Assembly: GCF_900109165.1 (NCBI RefSeq)
Contig: NZ_FNZF01000001.1
Location: 177,376-241,375 of the forward strand
Direction: 5' to 3'
Length of the DNA stretch: 64,000 nt
DNA from: Bhargavaea ginsengi
GTDB lineage: Bacteria > Bacillota > Bacilli > Bacillales_A > Planococcaceae
Shown here one piece after another: positions 1-8,527 of this stretch (position 1 is the first letter of the stretch; each line of letters starts with the position of its first letter). A model generated the notes under the pieces. That model saw only the letters and a list, made by a program, of their open reading frames with translations, ran no database searches and was not told the origin of the DNA. Position numbers and translations under genes: made by a program.

Positions 1-187
1 GAATATATGGTGTGATCTGGCGGATGGTCTCCCCGATGGCATACGAGTCACCGAAAATCCCTTGCCAAAGCGCGATATACCCCGCAACCGGATCATAGCC
101 GCTGACCAGCATGACGATCGCTCCGACCAGCAGGCCGAGTATGACGGCGATGGCCGGCACGAGGAGATTGATCATTCTATTGGACAT
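1..187 (-). CDS. nupP: Nucleoside-type ABC transporter permease, N-terminal part (cut by window edge)
   Basis: Only the first 62 codons lie in the window; the gene runs off the left edge. The visible part begins MSNRMINLLVPAIAVILGLL, giving one clear membrane segment (about residues 6-27) followed by a short loop with GYDPVAGYIALWQG, which is the usual opening of YufP/NupP-like permeases of the BMP-dependent nucleoside importers. Its start overlaps the last 11 bases of the preceding ATPase gene, so the two are probably translationally coupled. The context (BMP lipoprotein, double ATPase, permease) fits uptake of nucleosides such as guanosine, but the substrate is inferred. Confidence 0.8.
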   Translation of the reverse strand, partial: MSNRMINLLVPAIAVILGLLVGAIVMLVSGYDPVAGYIALWQGIFGDSYAIGETIRQITPYI

Positions 188-1733
188 GATTGTTGACACC
201 TTCTTCTGACTGCACGACAGCCGCTTCTTTCGAGTGACCGGCCATCAGCAGGCCAAGTTGCTGTTCATCCGTTTCCGATGGAAGCACAGTGTCAATAATC
301 GACCCGTCATAAATGACCGCAATCCGGTCGGAAACGTTCATCACCTCATCCAGCTCGAACGAAATGAGGAGAACGGCCTTGCCGCTGTCCCTTTGCTCGA
401 TCAGCCTGCGGTGGATGAATTCTATAGCGCCCACATCAAGTCCACGGGTCGGCAATGCCGCAATCAGGAGATCGGGATTCCGCTCGACTTCACGGCCGAT
501 AATCGCTTTTTGCTGATTTCCGCCTGAAAGTGCGCGCGCCGGTTCGTGGGGTCCCTGAGTTCTGACGTCATATTGTGCAATGATTTCTTCAGCTTTTTTT
601 TCAATCGCTGCGTAATCCATGATCCCTCCCTTGGAATACGGAGGCCGGTAATAAGTCTGGATCGCGATGTTGTGGCCGATCGGGAAATCAAGCACAAGTC
701 CGTGCTTATGGCGGTCCTGAGGTATATGGCCGATGCCGCTCTTCGTAATTTCACGCGGTTTCCGGTTCGTGATGTCTTTACCGTTGATTATGATTTTGCC
801 GGATTTGGATTTGCGCAGACCGGTAATCGCCTCGATCAGTTCGGACTGGCCGTTACCGTCAATTCCTGCGATGCCGACGATTTCACCCTTGCGGATGCTC
901 AAGTTCAGGTTTTTGACCTTGGCAACTCCGCGTGCGTCCTCTACGGTAAGCCCGTTGATCTGCAGCACTTCATCAGTCGGGCTGGCCGGCCCTTTCTCGG
1001 TTTTGAATGTGACCTGTCGGCCGACCATCATCGATGCCAGTTGCTCGGGATCTGTCTGTGCAGTTTCAACCGTGCCGATTCCCTTACCCTTCCGGATGAC
1101 TGTAACCCGGTCGGAGACGTCCATGATTTCCTGGAGCTTGTGAGTGATGAGAATGATCGATTTCCCTTCGGCGATCAGCTTTTTCATGATCCCGATAAGT
1201 TCGCTGATCTCTTGCGGGGTCAGTGAAGCTGTCGGCTCATCGAAGATCAGGATATCCGCTCCCCGGTATAGGGTCTTCAGGATTTCCACGCGTTGCTGCA
1301 TACCGACGGAAATGTCCTCGATCTTGGCATTCGGATCGACATTAAGCCCGTATTGCCTGGAAAGTTCCGCGACTTTCTTGGAAGCGCTGGAAATGTTCAC
1401 ACTGCCGTTTTTTGTCGGTTCATTGCCGAGGATGATGTTTTCGGTGACCGTAAAATTTTCGACCAGCATAAAGTGCTGGTGGACCATGCCGATTCCGAGA
1501 TTGTTCGCGACGTTCGGATCGGTGATGTCGACCTTTTTGCCGCGCACCCGGATTTCTCCTCCCTCCGGCTGGTAGAGGCCGAAGAGAACGTTCATAAGCG
1601 TGGATTTCCCGGCGCCATTCTCACCGAGAAGGGCATGGATCTCCCCTTTTTTGAGTTGCAGGGTGATATTATCATTAGCTACGAAATTGCCGAACTCCTT
1701 GCGGATGTTGAGCATTTCGATCACGTATTCCAA
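177..1733 (-). CDS. nupO: ABC transporter ATP-binding protein with two nucleotide-binding domains, nucleoside type
   Basis: This 518-residue protein has two fused ABC modules, as in B. subtilis YufO/NupO and sugar transporters of the RbsA type. The first module has an intact Walker A (GENGAGKST), signature region (SVGMQQR) and Walker B (ILIFDEPTASL). The second has the degenerate Walker A GIDGNGQSE, signature LSGGNQQK and the altered Walker B LLIAALPTRGLD; this degeneracy is normal in the family. It would energise nucleoside uptake at the inner face of the membrane. I chose the TTG at 1733 because AAAGGAG stands eight bases before it; a GTG three codons upstream overlaps that ribosome binding site. 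It lies between the lipoprotein and permease genes. Confidence 0.9.
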   Translation of the reverse strand: MEYVIEMLNIRKEFGNFVANDNITLQLKKGEIHALLGENGAGKSTLMNVLFGLYQPEGGEIRVRGKKVDITDPNVANNLGIGMVHQHFMLVENFTVTENIILGNEPTKNGSVNISSASKKVAELSRQYGLNVDPNAKIEDISVGMQQRVEILKTLYRGADILIFDEPTASLTPQEISELIGIMKKLIAEGKSIILITHKLQEIMDVSDRVTVIRKGKGIGTVETAQTDPEQLASMMVGRQVTFKTEKGPASPTDEVLQINGLTVEDARGVAKVKNLNLSIRKGEIVGIAGIDGNGQSELIEAITGLRKSKSGKIIINGKDITNRKPREITKSGIGHIPQDRHKHGLVLDFPIGHNIAIQTYYRPPYSKGGIMDYAAIEKKAEEIIAQYDVRTQGPHEPARALSGGNQQKAIIGREVERNPDLLIAALPTRGLDVGAIEFIHRRLIEQRDSGKAVLLISFELDEVMNVSDRIAVIYDGSIIDTVLPSETDEQQLGLLMAGHSKEAAVVQSEEGVNNHVQ

Positions 1734-1854
1734 TGGTTTCACTCCTTTGTCTTAAACCTGACTATCACCTGTAAACTGATACAGGAAAGACTTCCTGAGC
1801 AGGAAATCTTTCATCTACCATTTACAAAATGGCTGTTACATAAGGAAACATGAA

Positions 1855-1870
1855 GGCCGGCTTTCCGGCC
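1855..1870 (-). terminator. GC-rich hairpin between lipoprotein and ATPase genes
   Basis: Arms GGCCGG and CCGGCC enclose a four-base loop 22 bases after the lipoprotein stop codon. There is no strong T-run, so it is more likely a stabiliser of the lipoprotein message or a partial terminator than a full stop. Such hairpins are common after substrate-binding protein genes, which are needed in excess over the ATPase and permease. Confidence 0.45.
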
Positions 1871-1891
1871 CCCATGTCCATTTCATCAATA

Positions 1892-2983
1892 TTACTTAGG
1901 TTCTTTGCCTTCCGGATATTCCTTGACTTCGATTTCTCCGGAAGCGATCTTTTCCTGGTACTCATCGATCTGAGCCATGATGTCTTCAGGGATGTTGCCG
2001 CGGGAATCCGCAAGTGCGACACCGTCTTCAGAAATGCCGTAAGTGATCACTTCACCGCCAGGGAACTCGCCGTTCATGCCCTTTTCGGAGATGTCCTTGA
2101 CCGCTACGTCAACGCGCTTCAGCATCGAAGTGAGTGTGACGTTCACGTCACCGACCGCACCTTCGTCGTACTGGTCGGAGTCAACGCCGATGACCCATAC
2201 GTTTGCATCCGGATCGTTCGACTTGCGCTCTTTCGCTTCGGAGAATACGCCATTGCCCGTACCGCCGGCTGCGTGGAAGATGATATCGACGCCGCTGGAG
2301 TACATGCGGTTGGCAGTTGTCTTACCGAGTTCTGCTTTATCGAATGCGCCTGTGTATTGGATATCGACTTCAATGGACGGGTCAACCGCCTCGACACCCT
2401 GTACAAAACCAGACTCGAAGCGGTGGATGACTTCGTTCTCCATACCGCCGACAAAGCCGACTTTCTTGCTTTCTGTCATAAGCGCCGCTGCGACGCCCGC
2501 AAGATAAGAACCTTCATGCTCTTTGAAAAGGAGGCTGACCGTGTTAGGCTGCTCGACCACTGCATCGATGATTGCGAACTCTGTGTCCTTCTGCTGGGAA
2601 GCGATCTCATCAAGCGCGTCCTGCATCATGAAGCCGACACCGAAAACAAGGTTGAAATCGCGGCGGGCAAGTGCGTTCAGGTTCGGGATGTAATCCTCTT
2701 CACCGGCAGACTGGAGGTAGTCAAAGCCGCCGTCACCTTTTTCAAGCCCGTTATCTTCGCCGAATTCCTGGATCCCTTTCCATGCGGCCTGGTTGAACGA
2801 TTTGTCGTCAACGCCGCCGACATCAGTGACCATCGCTACGGAATATTCGGATGCGGATTCACCGCCGCCGGAATTGTTGCCTTCGTTCGTTGCTTCTTCA
2901 CCGTTGTCAGATCCGCATGCGCCGAGGAGCGTGCCTGCAGCCAAAAGAACCGACAGCGCAAGACCAAACTTGCGTTTTGCCAT
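1892..2983 (-). CDS. nupN: BMP-family substrate-binding lipoprotein of a nucleoside ABC importer
   Basis: The 363-residue product begins with a lipoprotein signal: basic MAKRKF, a hydrophobic stretch and lipobox LGAC with the acylated cysteine at residue 23, followed by a Gly/Ser/Asn/Glu-rich linker. The rest matches the BMP (basic membrane protein, PnrA/Med-like) family, with VAMVTDVGGVDDKSFNQAAW near the mature N-terminus, a motif typical of PnrA-type purine nucleoside receptors. It should sit on the outer face of the membrane and deliver nucleosides to the permease encoded downstream. A GGGGGT ribosome binding site precedes the ATG. The GntR gene 63 bases upstream probably shares its promoter and regulates it. 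Confidence 0.9.
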   Translation of the reverse strand: MAKRKFGLALSVLLAAGTLLGACGSDNGEEATNEGNNSGGGESASEYSVAMVTDVGGVDDKSFNQAAWKGIQEFGEDNGLEKGDGGFDYLQSAGEEDYIPNLNALARRDFNLVFGVGFMMQDALDEIASQQKDTEFAIIDAVVEQPNTVSLLFKEHEGSYLAGVAAALMTESKKVGFVGGMENEVIHRFESGFVQGVEAVDPSIEVDIQYTGAFDKAELGKTTANRMYSSGVDIIFHAAGGTGNGVFSEAKERKSNDPDANVWVIGVDSDQYDEGAVGDVNVTLTSMLKRVDVAVKDISEKGMNGEFPGGEVITYGISEDGVALADSRGNIPEDIMAQIDEYQEKIASGEIEVKEYPEGKEPK

Positions 2984-3046
2984 TTGTGGTACCCCCTAAA
3001 TAATGTTGTGAATGTACTTTTTTTGATAGCAGGAAGGTTATCTGTT

Positions 3047-3775
3047 TTACATCCGTTTCCGCAAAACGTGGAAGTTGAATTTATCGCCCTTGAAATAATT
3101 GCGGGAGTGGAGAATGACGTCTTCCCCTTCCGCATAATGGGACTGCCGCAGCATAAGCAGCGCAGTCTCCGGTTCGCATTCGAGGATCGGAGATGCCTCC
3201 TCGTCGTACCCGACCGGTTCAATCTGGGCCACAGCCTGTGTAATCCTCAGGTTCCCCGTCCGCTCGATCGCCTCGAAAATCGATTCGTCTTCCTGTTTCA
3301 GGAATTCCTCACCGACATAGCGGGACGGGAAGATATCGATGCAGTAGACAACCGGCTCACCGTCCGCCGTCCGGACCCGCTTGATCGTCATGATCCGCTC
3401 ATCCGGGCCGCACCCGAAACGCTCCATATCTTCCTCCGTGGCAAGTTCCTCGGAAGAGCTGATGAAGTTCGTTCCCGGTGTCATGCCAACCTGGCGGATC
3501 ATGTCAGATACGCTGGCCAGCTCTTCGATACCCGCAGTAAACAGCGGTCTCGGATTGACGAAAGTCCCGACTCCATGCCTTCGGACAATGTAGTGCTCTT
3601 CCTCCAGCAGGCGAAGCGCTTCGCGCAGTGTCGCCCTGGACACGCCCATGATCTTGGCGAGTTCAAACTCGGATGGAAGTTTTTCTTTCTCTTTGAAAAC
3701 CCCCGACGCAATGTCCCGTTTGAGCTGCTCGATGACCTGAAGATACAAATGCCGGTGGTCCGTCTTTACCGTCAT
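3047..3775 (-). CDS. ymfC: GntR/HutC-family transcriptional regulator
   Basis: This 242-residue protein has an N-terminal winged helix of the GntR type (about residues 8-75, with LPSEFELAKIMGVSRATLREAL as recognition helix region) and a C-terminal UTRA ligand-binding domain of the HutC subfamily. It corresponds in position to B. subtilis YmfC, next to spoIIIE. Here it is followed at once by a BMP-type nucleoside importer, so it is a good candidate for the operon's own regulator. A 14-base near-palindrome in its 5' leader (3799-3812) could be its operator. The ATG follows GGTGGTG, and a larger unassigned Shine-Dalgarno-like AGGAGGAAGG lies about 45 bases further upstream. Confidence 0.87.
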   Translation of the reverse strand: MTVKTDHRHLYLQVIEQLKRDIASGVFKEKEKLPSEFELAKIMGVSRATLREALRLLEEEHYIVRRHGVGTFVNPRPLFTAGIEELASVSDMIRQVGMTPGTNFISSSEELATEEDMERFGCGPDERIMTIKRVRTADGEPVVYCIDIFPSRYVGEEFLKQEDESIFEAIERTGNLRITQAVAQIEPVGYDEEASPILECEPETALLMLRQSHYAEGEDVILHSRNYFKGDKFNFHVLRKRM

Positions 3776-3798
3776 GACATCACCACCAAATTAAAGAG

Positions 3799-3812
3799 AT
3801 CAGACATCTGAT
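3799..3812 (-). promoter_or_regulatory. Inverted repeat in the ymfC leader, possible GntR operator
   Basis: The minus strand reads ATCAGA-TG-TCTGAT, two perfect six-base arms with a two-base centre. It lies about 20-33 bases downstream of the expected transcription start of ymfC and would be well placed for repression. GntR/HutC proteins bind short palindromes of this kind, but this exact site is not one I can match to a known consensus. Confidence 0.4.
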
Positions 3813-3838
3813 GTAAAACCTTCCTCCTAATCAGTCAT

Positions 3839-3849
3839 ACTATATCATT
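3839..3849 (-). promoter_or_regulatory. Extended -10 promoter of the ymfC-nupNOP operon
   Basis: The minus strand carries TGATATAGT, a good -10 hexamer (TATAGT) with the TGn extension. No convincing -35 hexamer is present at 16-18 bases upstream, which is usual for extended -10 promoters and would suit an activated or regulated promoter. Transcription would start near 3832. Confidence 0.5.
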
Positions 3850-3934
3850 TTTGCTACCCTATTGAAATACCTATCTTTCTAAATATCTAGACGAATTCAT
3901 ACTTACGCCCCATACTTGTAATCATTCCGTCATG

Positions 3935-3968
3935 ATTAAGCGCTTCCTTTTACAATCAAGCGTTTTCA
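3935..3968 (-). promoter_or_regulatory. Two cre-like sites (CcpA) upstream of ymfC
   Basis: Two sequences resemble the catabolite-responsive element TGWAARCGYTWNCW. The site at 3955-3968 reads TGAAAACGCTTGAT on the minus strand and fits 13 of 14 positions. The one at 3935-3948 reads AGGAAGCGCTTAAT and fits about 11. Their starts are 20 bp apart, two helical turns, so both would face the same side. They lie about 90-120 bp upstream of the promoter, a position seen for CcpA activation as well as for repression. The spoIIIE terminator ends just beyond. Confidence 0.5.
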
Positions 3969-3995
3969 ATGTTTCAGAAGGGGTCCTCCTAATTA

Positions 3996-4035
3996 AAAAC
4001 AAGGTCCATCACAATGGCGTGATGGACCTTGTTTT
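3996..4035 (-). terminator. Intrinsic terminator of spoIIIE
   Basis: A perfect 17-bp stem (AAAACAAGGTCCATCAC and its complement) with a six-base loop is followed on the minus strand by TTTTTAATT. It begins about 20 bases after the spoIIIE stop codon and has A/T flanks on both sides, so it could work in either direction. Confidence 0.92.
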
Positions 4036-4054
4036 CTCTGCAAATTTGGGAATA

Positions 4055-6427
4055 TCATGATTCATCCGGATGATCCTGGACAAGGACCTGCCGCGGTTTG
4101 CTGCCTTCATGCGGGCCGACCACTCCACGCATTTCCATCTGGTCGACAATCCGCGCGGCTCGTGAGTAGCCGATTCGGAATCTCCTCTGGAGCATTGAGA
4201 CCGATGCCTGCTGCATGCTCCTCACAAGGTCGACCGCCTCATCGTACAATTCATCAGTTTCTTCATGCGGCGCAACTTCTTCCACTTCCGTCGGAATCAT
4301 CGATTCTTCATACTGCGCTTTTTGCTGGCTAATGACGAAGTCGACGACTTCCTCGACTTCCTGATCGGATAGGAAGGCGCCCTGAATCCGGGTCGGCTTG
4401 GAGGCTCCTGCCGGAAGATACAGCATATCGCCGCGGCCAAGCAGTTTTTCCGCACCGCCTGAATCGAGGATGGTTCTGGAGTCCACGGCCGATGAAACTG
4501 CGAATGCAATCCGTGACGGGATGTTTGCCTTGATGATGCCCGTAATGACATCGACGCTCGGACGCTGAGTTGCAATGATCAGGTGGATGCCTGCGGCACG
4601 GGCCATCTGGGCAATCCGCGTGATGGAATCCTCGACATCACTTGATGCGACCATCATTAGGTCCGCAAGCTCATCGACAATGACGACAATGTAAGGGAGC
4701 CGCGGATGCTTTTCTTCGTTTTCCTCATTCCACTCATCGATATGGAGGTTATACCCCTCGATGTTTCTCGTGCCGGTATGGGAGAAGAGGTCATATCGCC
4801 GCTCCATTTCCGCCACGACCTTTTTTAGTGCCTGCGATGCCTTACGCGGGTCGGTGACGACAGGTGCAAGCAAATGCGGCACACCATTGTAAACGTTGAG
4901 CTCGACCATTTTCGGGTCAATCATCATCATCTTCACTTCATGCGGTTTCGCCCTCATGAGGATACTGATAATGATGCCGTTGATGCACACACTCTTCCCG
5001 CTGCCTGTTGCTCCGGCTACGAGCATATGGGGCATCTTGTTCAGCTCGGCCATGACAGCTTCGCCGGAAATATCCCGGCCCAGTGCGACCATGAGCTTGG
5101 AATCCGGCCGGTTATTGTTCCGTGCCTCGAGCACTTCACGAAGCGAGACCATGGCCACTTCGGTGTTCGGAACTTCAATGCCGACAGCGGACTTGCCCGG
5201 AATCGGCGCTTCGATCCGGATATCCCGGGCCGCAAGCGCCAGTGCAATATCATCTGCGAGGCTGACAATCCTGCTGACCTTCACACCGGTTGCAGGCATC
5301 ACTTCGTACTTGGTGACGGCCGGGCCGAGATGGACCTCGGTGACACTCGCCTTTACACCGAAGCTGTGGAATGTCTTCTCCAGTTTTTCCGCATTGTGCT
5401 GAATCATATTGTACTCGCCGCTCTGGTCGTTTTCCGGAGGCGGATTCAGCAGGGAAACCGGAGGCAGGACGAAGTCTTCATTCACCGGCTGGACATCTCC
5501 GATATCGTGTATAACGGTGTCCCCTTCAGCCTGCGTCTCCTCCTCGCCATGTCCCCCGGTTGAAAGATCTTCTTCCTTTGGAGAGGGCTTTGCCCGTTCC
5601 GTGAATGAAGAGATGATCGGCTGCACGCGTACGGGTTCGGGTTCCGGATCAGAAGCGCCATAGACTTCTTGCTGGTGTCCGGCCTCCATCCCGTCTATGC
5701 CACGGGTTGCGGCTTCCTCATTTTCGGCTGAGCGCCTGGATCTTCTTTGTTTTTCCGGCTTTTCCCGCTTTTGCGGCTTTGGCCTGGCGGGCTTGCGTTC
5801 ACGCGTGAACCACTCACGGATTGATTCCGCTGCTTCCGGCAGTTTCTCAGCAAGATAAGGCACAAGTGCCTTTCCTGTCAGCAGGATCAGGCCCATCGAG
5901 AGCATGATGATCCCTGCGATGGTGGCGCCGGCGGAATCAAAGAGAACATGGAACATAGCGAACAGGAAGCCTCCCACAATTCCGCCACCCAGTGAAACTG
6001 CGGGATCCGTGATGCCTCCGTCTGTGACGAGGATGATCCAGGTCTCCTTTAGCGCGGATGTGGTCTGCATGCGGCCGCTCTCATACCGTTCCGTGAAAAG
6101 CAGGACATGGCTGAAGAGCGTCAGGCTTCCAAGAATCAGCAGAAGCCCGCCGACGATGCGGTTGCGCAAGTCGGGAATTTCCCGCTTCACCATGAGCAGG
6201 AGCGCAAATATCAGGAAAAGGAACGGCAGTGCAGCATGCCAGTTCCCGAAAAGAAAACGGGATGCGCTTCCCAGCCCTCTCCCTACAAATCCGAGACTGA
6301 AAAATGTAATGATGGCAAGGCCGGTCATGACAAGTCCCGAGAGCTCATATCCGAGCGGATAGAGGCCGGATTTCTTCTTTTTGGCGGAAGTCCTTCTTTT
6401 TTTCTTTTTATTGCGTTTGGTCGCCAT
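4055..6427 (-). CDS. spoIIIE: FtsK/SpoIIIE-type DNA translocase
   Basis: At 790 residues this matches B. subtilis SpoIIIE (about 787). A basic N-terminus ([12 protein letters not shown]) is followed by about four membrane helices (residues 25-190), a charged Pro/Glu/Arg-rich linker, and the motor domain with Walker [13 protein letters not shown] and Walker [13 protein letters not shown]. The last 65 residues form the gamma winged helix ([19 protein letters not shown]) that reads SRS/KOPS-type polarity sequences. The hexamer pumps chromosomal DNA across the division or sporulation septum. It has its own terminator, and the rnjB terminator precedes it. Whether it serves sporulation, cell division or both cannot be decided from sequence. 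Confidence 0.95.
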   Translation of the reverse strand: MATKRNKKKKRRTSAKKKKSGLYPLGYELSGLVMTGLAIITFFSLGFVGRGLGSASRFLFGNWHAALPFLFLIFALLLMVKREIPDLRNRIVGGLLLILGSLTLFSHVLLFTERYESGRMQTTSALKETWIILVTDGGITDPAVSLGGGIVGGFLFAMFHVLFDSAGATIAGIIMLSMGLILLTGKALVPYLAEKLPEAAESIREWFTRERKPARPKPQKREKPEKQRRSRRSAENEEAATRGIDGMEAGHQQEVYGASDPEPEPVRVQPIISSFTERAKPSPKEEDLSTGGHGEEETQAEGDTVIHDIGDVQPVNEDFVLPPVSLLNPPPENDQSGEYNMIQHNAEKLEKTFHSFGVKASVTEVHLGPAVTKYEVMPATGVKVSRIVSLADDIALALAARDIRIEAPIPGKSAVGIEVPNTEVAMVSLREVLEARNNNRPDSKLMVALGRDISGEAVMAELNKMPHMLVAGATGSGKSVCINGIIISILMRAKPHEVKMMMIDPKMVELNVYNGVPHLLAPVVTDPRKASQALKKVVAEMERRYDLFSHTGTRNIEGYNLHIDEWNEENEEKHPRLPYIVVIVDELADLMMVASSDVEDSITRIAQMARAAGIHLIIATQRPSVDVITGIIKANIPSRIAFAVSSAVDSRTILDSGGAEKLLGRGDMLYLPAGASKPTRIQGAFLSDQEVEEVVDFVISQQKAQYEESMIPTEVEEVAPHEETDELYDEAVDLVRSMQQASVSMLQRRFRIGYSRAARIVDQMEMRGVVGPHEGSKPRQVLVQDHPDES

Positions 6428-6448
6428 CTTTCTTCACCCCCATGGATG

Positions 6449-6491
6449 AAAACGGGATTTCCCGCCAGCGACGGCGAAGAAATCCCGTTTT
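6449..6491 (-). terminator. Intrinsic terminator of rnjB
   Basis: Arms AAAACGGGATTT and AAATCCCGTTTT are perfectly complementary over 12 bp around a 19-base loop. The hairpin lies 23 bases after the rnjB stop codon and just before the spoIIIE start. Confidence 0.85.
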
Positions 6492-6513
6492 GTTCTATCT
6501 CTGTTGCCGCGTA

Positions 6514-8181
6514 TTAATACTCCATGATGATCGGAATGATCATCGGGCGGCGCTTGGTCTTCTGGTAGAGGTATGAATTGAGTGTATCGCGGATTTCCTG
6601 CTTGATGCTCGTCCATTCGAACGATTCTTTGTTGGAATACTTGCCGACAATCTTCTTCACGAGTTCACCGGCTTCGCCGATCAGCTCACGGGAGTCACGC
6701 ACATAGACGAAGCCGCGGGAAAGGATTTCCGGACCTGCCGCAATCGTCTTCTTTTTGCGGTTGAGCGTAATGACGACGATGAAGATTCCGTCTTCGGACA
6801 GAAGCTTGCGGTCGCGCAGGACGATGTTGCCGATGTCCCCGACCCCGCTTCCGTCGATGAGCACATTCCCTGCGGTGACCCGGCCGGTCATTCTCATCTT
6901 GCCGTTTTTGTACTCCACAATGTCGCCCTTGTCCGCTATAAAGATGCGGGACTTTGGCATACCGGTCTGCTGCGCGAGTTTTGAGTGGGCCATGAGCATC
7001 CGGTACTCTCCCTGAATCGGGATAAAGAACTTCGGCTTCATCAGGTTAAGCATCAGCTTCAGGTCTTCCTGGCTTCCGTGACCGGATACATGCACCTTTC
7101 GGCTGGATGTCAGGACATCGGCTCCCGCCTTGGCAAGGTCGTTCATCGTGTTGTACATGCCGACTTCCATGCCGGGGGACGGTGTGAACGTGATGAGGAC
7201 CGTATCGGTTTCCTTGATGCGGATATCCTTATGCTGTTTTCGGACGATGCGCTCAAGCGCATCCAAAGGTTCGCCCTGGTTGCCCGTCACAATGATGGCC
7301 ACTTGGGAGTCGTCATACTTCGCGATTTCCTTCACCGTGATGACGAGGCCATCCGGGACATTCAGATAGCCGAGTTTCATGCCGACTTCAAAGTAGGTCT
7401 CGAGGGACTTTCCGATGACTGCAACCTTGCGCCCTGATTCGGCGGCACGGTCGAACACCTGCTGCATCCGGATGAAGTTCGAAGCATAAAGGGCAATCAG
7501 GATGCGGCCCTGTGCCTTATGGAATGTTTTGGACAACTGCTCTGCGACGACGGATTCCGGCGTCGTATGGCCCGGGCGCTCTGCTTCCGATGAATCGGAC
7601 ATCAGGATGAATACGCCTTCGTCCCCGATTGCGGCCATCTTGGAGATGTCAGGCCGGTACTTGCCTTTTGCCGACTGGTCGAATTTGAATTCCCCGGTAT
7701 GGACAATGGCGCCCTCGCTCGTATGGAAGACAATGCCGAGGGCATCCGGAATGCTGTGCGTCGTATGGAAAAACGTCACATATGTCCGCCCGAAATTCAT
7801 CCGGCTCCGGTTTGATACTTCAAAGAACTTGACGTTCTTGGGTGCAGGCTTGTCTTTCAGGTGCTCTTTTGCCAGCGCGATCGTCAGTTTCGAGCCGTAT
7901 ACGGGAGCCTGGACCTTGCTGAGCAAGTAGGCGATCGAGCCGATTGCATCTTCATGGCCGTGTGTCAGGAAAATCCCTTTCAGCCGATCTTTGTTTTCTT
8001 CGATGTAGGTCATATCCGGGATGACGATGTCGATGCCCAGCATATCCCCTTCCGGGAACATGAGGCCGCTGTCGACGATGAACAGTTCATCATCGATCTC
8101 CACGACATACATCGCCTTACCGATCTCCCCGACTCCTCCGAGGGGGATGACCCTGATGTTTTCGTTTTTTGTCTTGGTCAA
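6514..8181 (-). CDS. rnjB: Ribonuclease J2
   Basis: The 555-residue protein has the metallo-beta-lactamase/beta-CASP fold of RNase J enzymes, which act in mRNA decay and 5' end trimming in complex with RNase J1. The metal-binding motif reads HGHEDAIG at residues 74-81, where the active J1 enzymes have HGHEDH; Ala79 replaces the last histidine. That loss is known for J2 proteins, which are weak nucleases and structural partners of J1. Position after dapA matches B. subtilis ymfA/rnjB. The start is a TTG preceded by AGGAGGAG at good spacing, with a strong promoter 45 bases upstream. Confidence 0.93.
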   Translation of the reverse strand: MTKTKNENIRVIPLGGVGEIGKAMYVVEIDDELFIVDSGLMFPEGDMLGIDIVIPDMTYIEENKDRLKGIFLTHGHEDAIGSIAYLLSKVQAPVYGSKLTIALAKEHLKDKPAPKNVKFFEVSNRSRMNFGRTYVTFFHTTHSIPDALGIVFHTSEGAIVHTGEFKFDQSAKGKYRPDISKMAAIGDEGVFILMSDSSEAERPGHTTPESVVAEQLSKTFHKAQGRILIALYASNFIRMQQVFDRAAESGRKVAVIGKSLETYFEVGMKLGYLNVPDGLVITVKEIAKYDDSQVAIIVTGNQGEPLDALERIVRKQHKDIRIKETDTVLITFTPSPGMEVGMYNTMNDLAKAGADVLTSSRKVHVSGHGSQEDLKLMLNLMKPKFFIPIQGEYRMLMAHSKLAQQTGMPKSRIFIADKGDIVEYKNGKMRMTGRVTAGNVLIDGSGVGDIGNIVLRDRKLLSEDGIFIVVITLNRKKKTIAAGPEILSRGFVYVRDSRELIGEAGELVKKIVGKYSNKESFEWTSIKQEIRDTLNSYLYQKTKRRPMIIPIIMEY

Positions 8182-8226
8182 TGGTTCTCCTCCTAAATCA
8201 TACCCGTTCCATATCCGCTAACCTCC

Positions 8227-8255
8227 ATTATACGGGAGCCGTACAATCTAGACAA
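8227..8255 (-). promoter_or_regulatory. SigA promoter of rnjB
   Basis: The minus strand shows TTGTCT (-35, 8250-8255), a 17-base spacer and a perfect TATAAT (-10, 8227-8232). Transcription would start near 8220, about 40 bases before the TTG start codon. Confidence 0.8.
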
Positions 8256-8378
8256 ATTAAAAAAGTGCTGAAATTGGGATTCGTTCCGGCCGTAACTGAT
8301 TGGCGCACCGCGGAGGTACTCCGGCTTTCCTGCTTTGGCACCGACGGGGATGATGGGTGCATCATCTCTGTACGTATG

Positions 8379-8451
8379 TTGATCTTTCATCAGGACTTGT
8401 TGATCTTCTCAACAATCTCATTGATCTTTCGCGCACTCTTGTTAATCTTTC
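8379..8451. repeat. Four-unit 21-bp tandem repeat between dapA and rnjB
   Basis: On the plus strand the core TTGATCTTTC (or close variants) starts at 8379, 8400, 8421 and 8442, an exact 21-base period. Because 21 is a multiple of three, each frame reads as a heptad-like peptide; one plus-strand frame gives VDLSSGL, VDLLNNL, IDLSRTL, VNLSEKK. No convincing ribosome binding site or conserved start supports a real gene, so I list it as a repeat. The remainder of the 8182-8527 gap holds the rnjB promoter and the dapA terminator; 8256-8378 contains nothing I can assign. Confidence 0.75.
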
Positions 8452-8461
8452 AGAAAAAAAA

Positions 8462-8494
8462 CGAACTGACAGGGCACATTTCCCTGTCAGTTCG
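8462..8494 (-). terminator. Intrinsic terminator of dapA
   Basis: A perfect 13-bp stem (CGAACTGACAGGG and complement) with a seven-base loop is followed on the minus strand by eight T residues. It ends the asd-dapA unit about 33 bases after the dapA stop codon. Confidence 0.95.
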
Positions 8495-8527
8495 CTTTTG
8501 GCAGATGCCTGTAGGACATACGGCATG

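Noticed and set aside
1850-3811. Plus-strand open frame of about 650 codons opposite nupN and ymfC
   Set aside because: Composition is that of an antisense frame and it spans two well-supported minus-strand genes.
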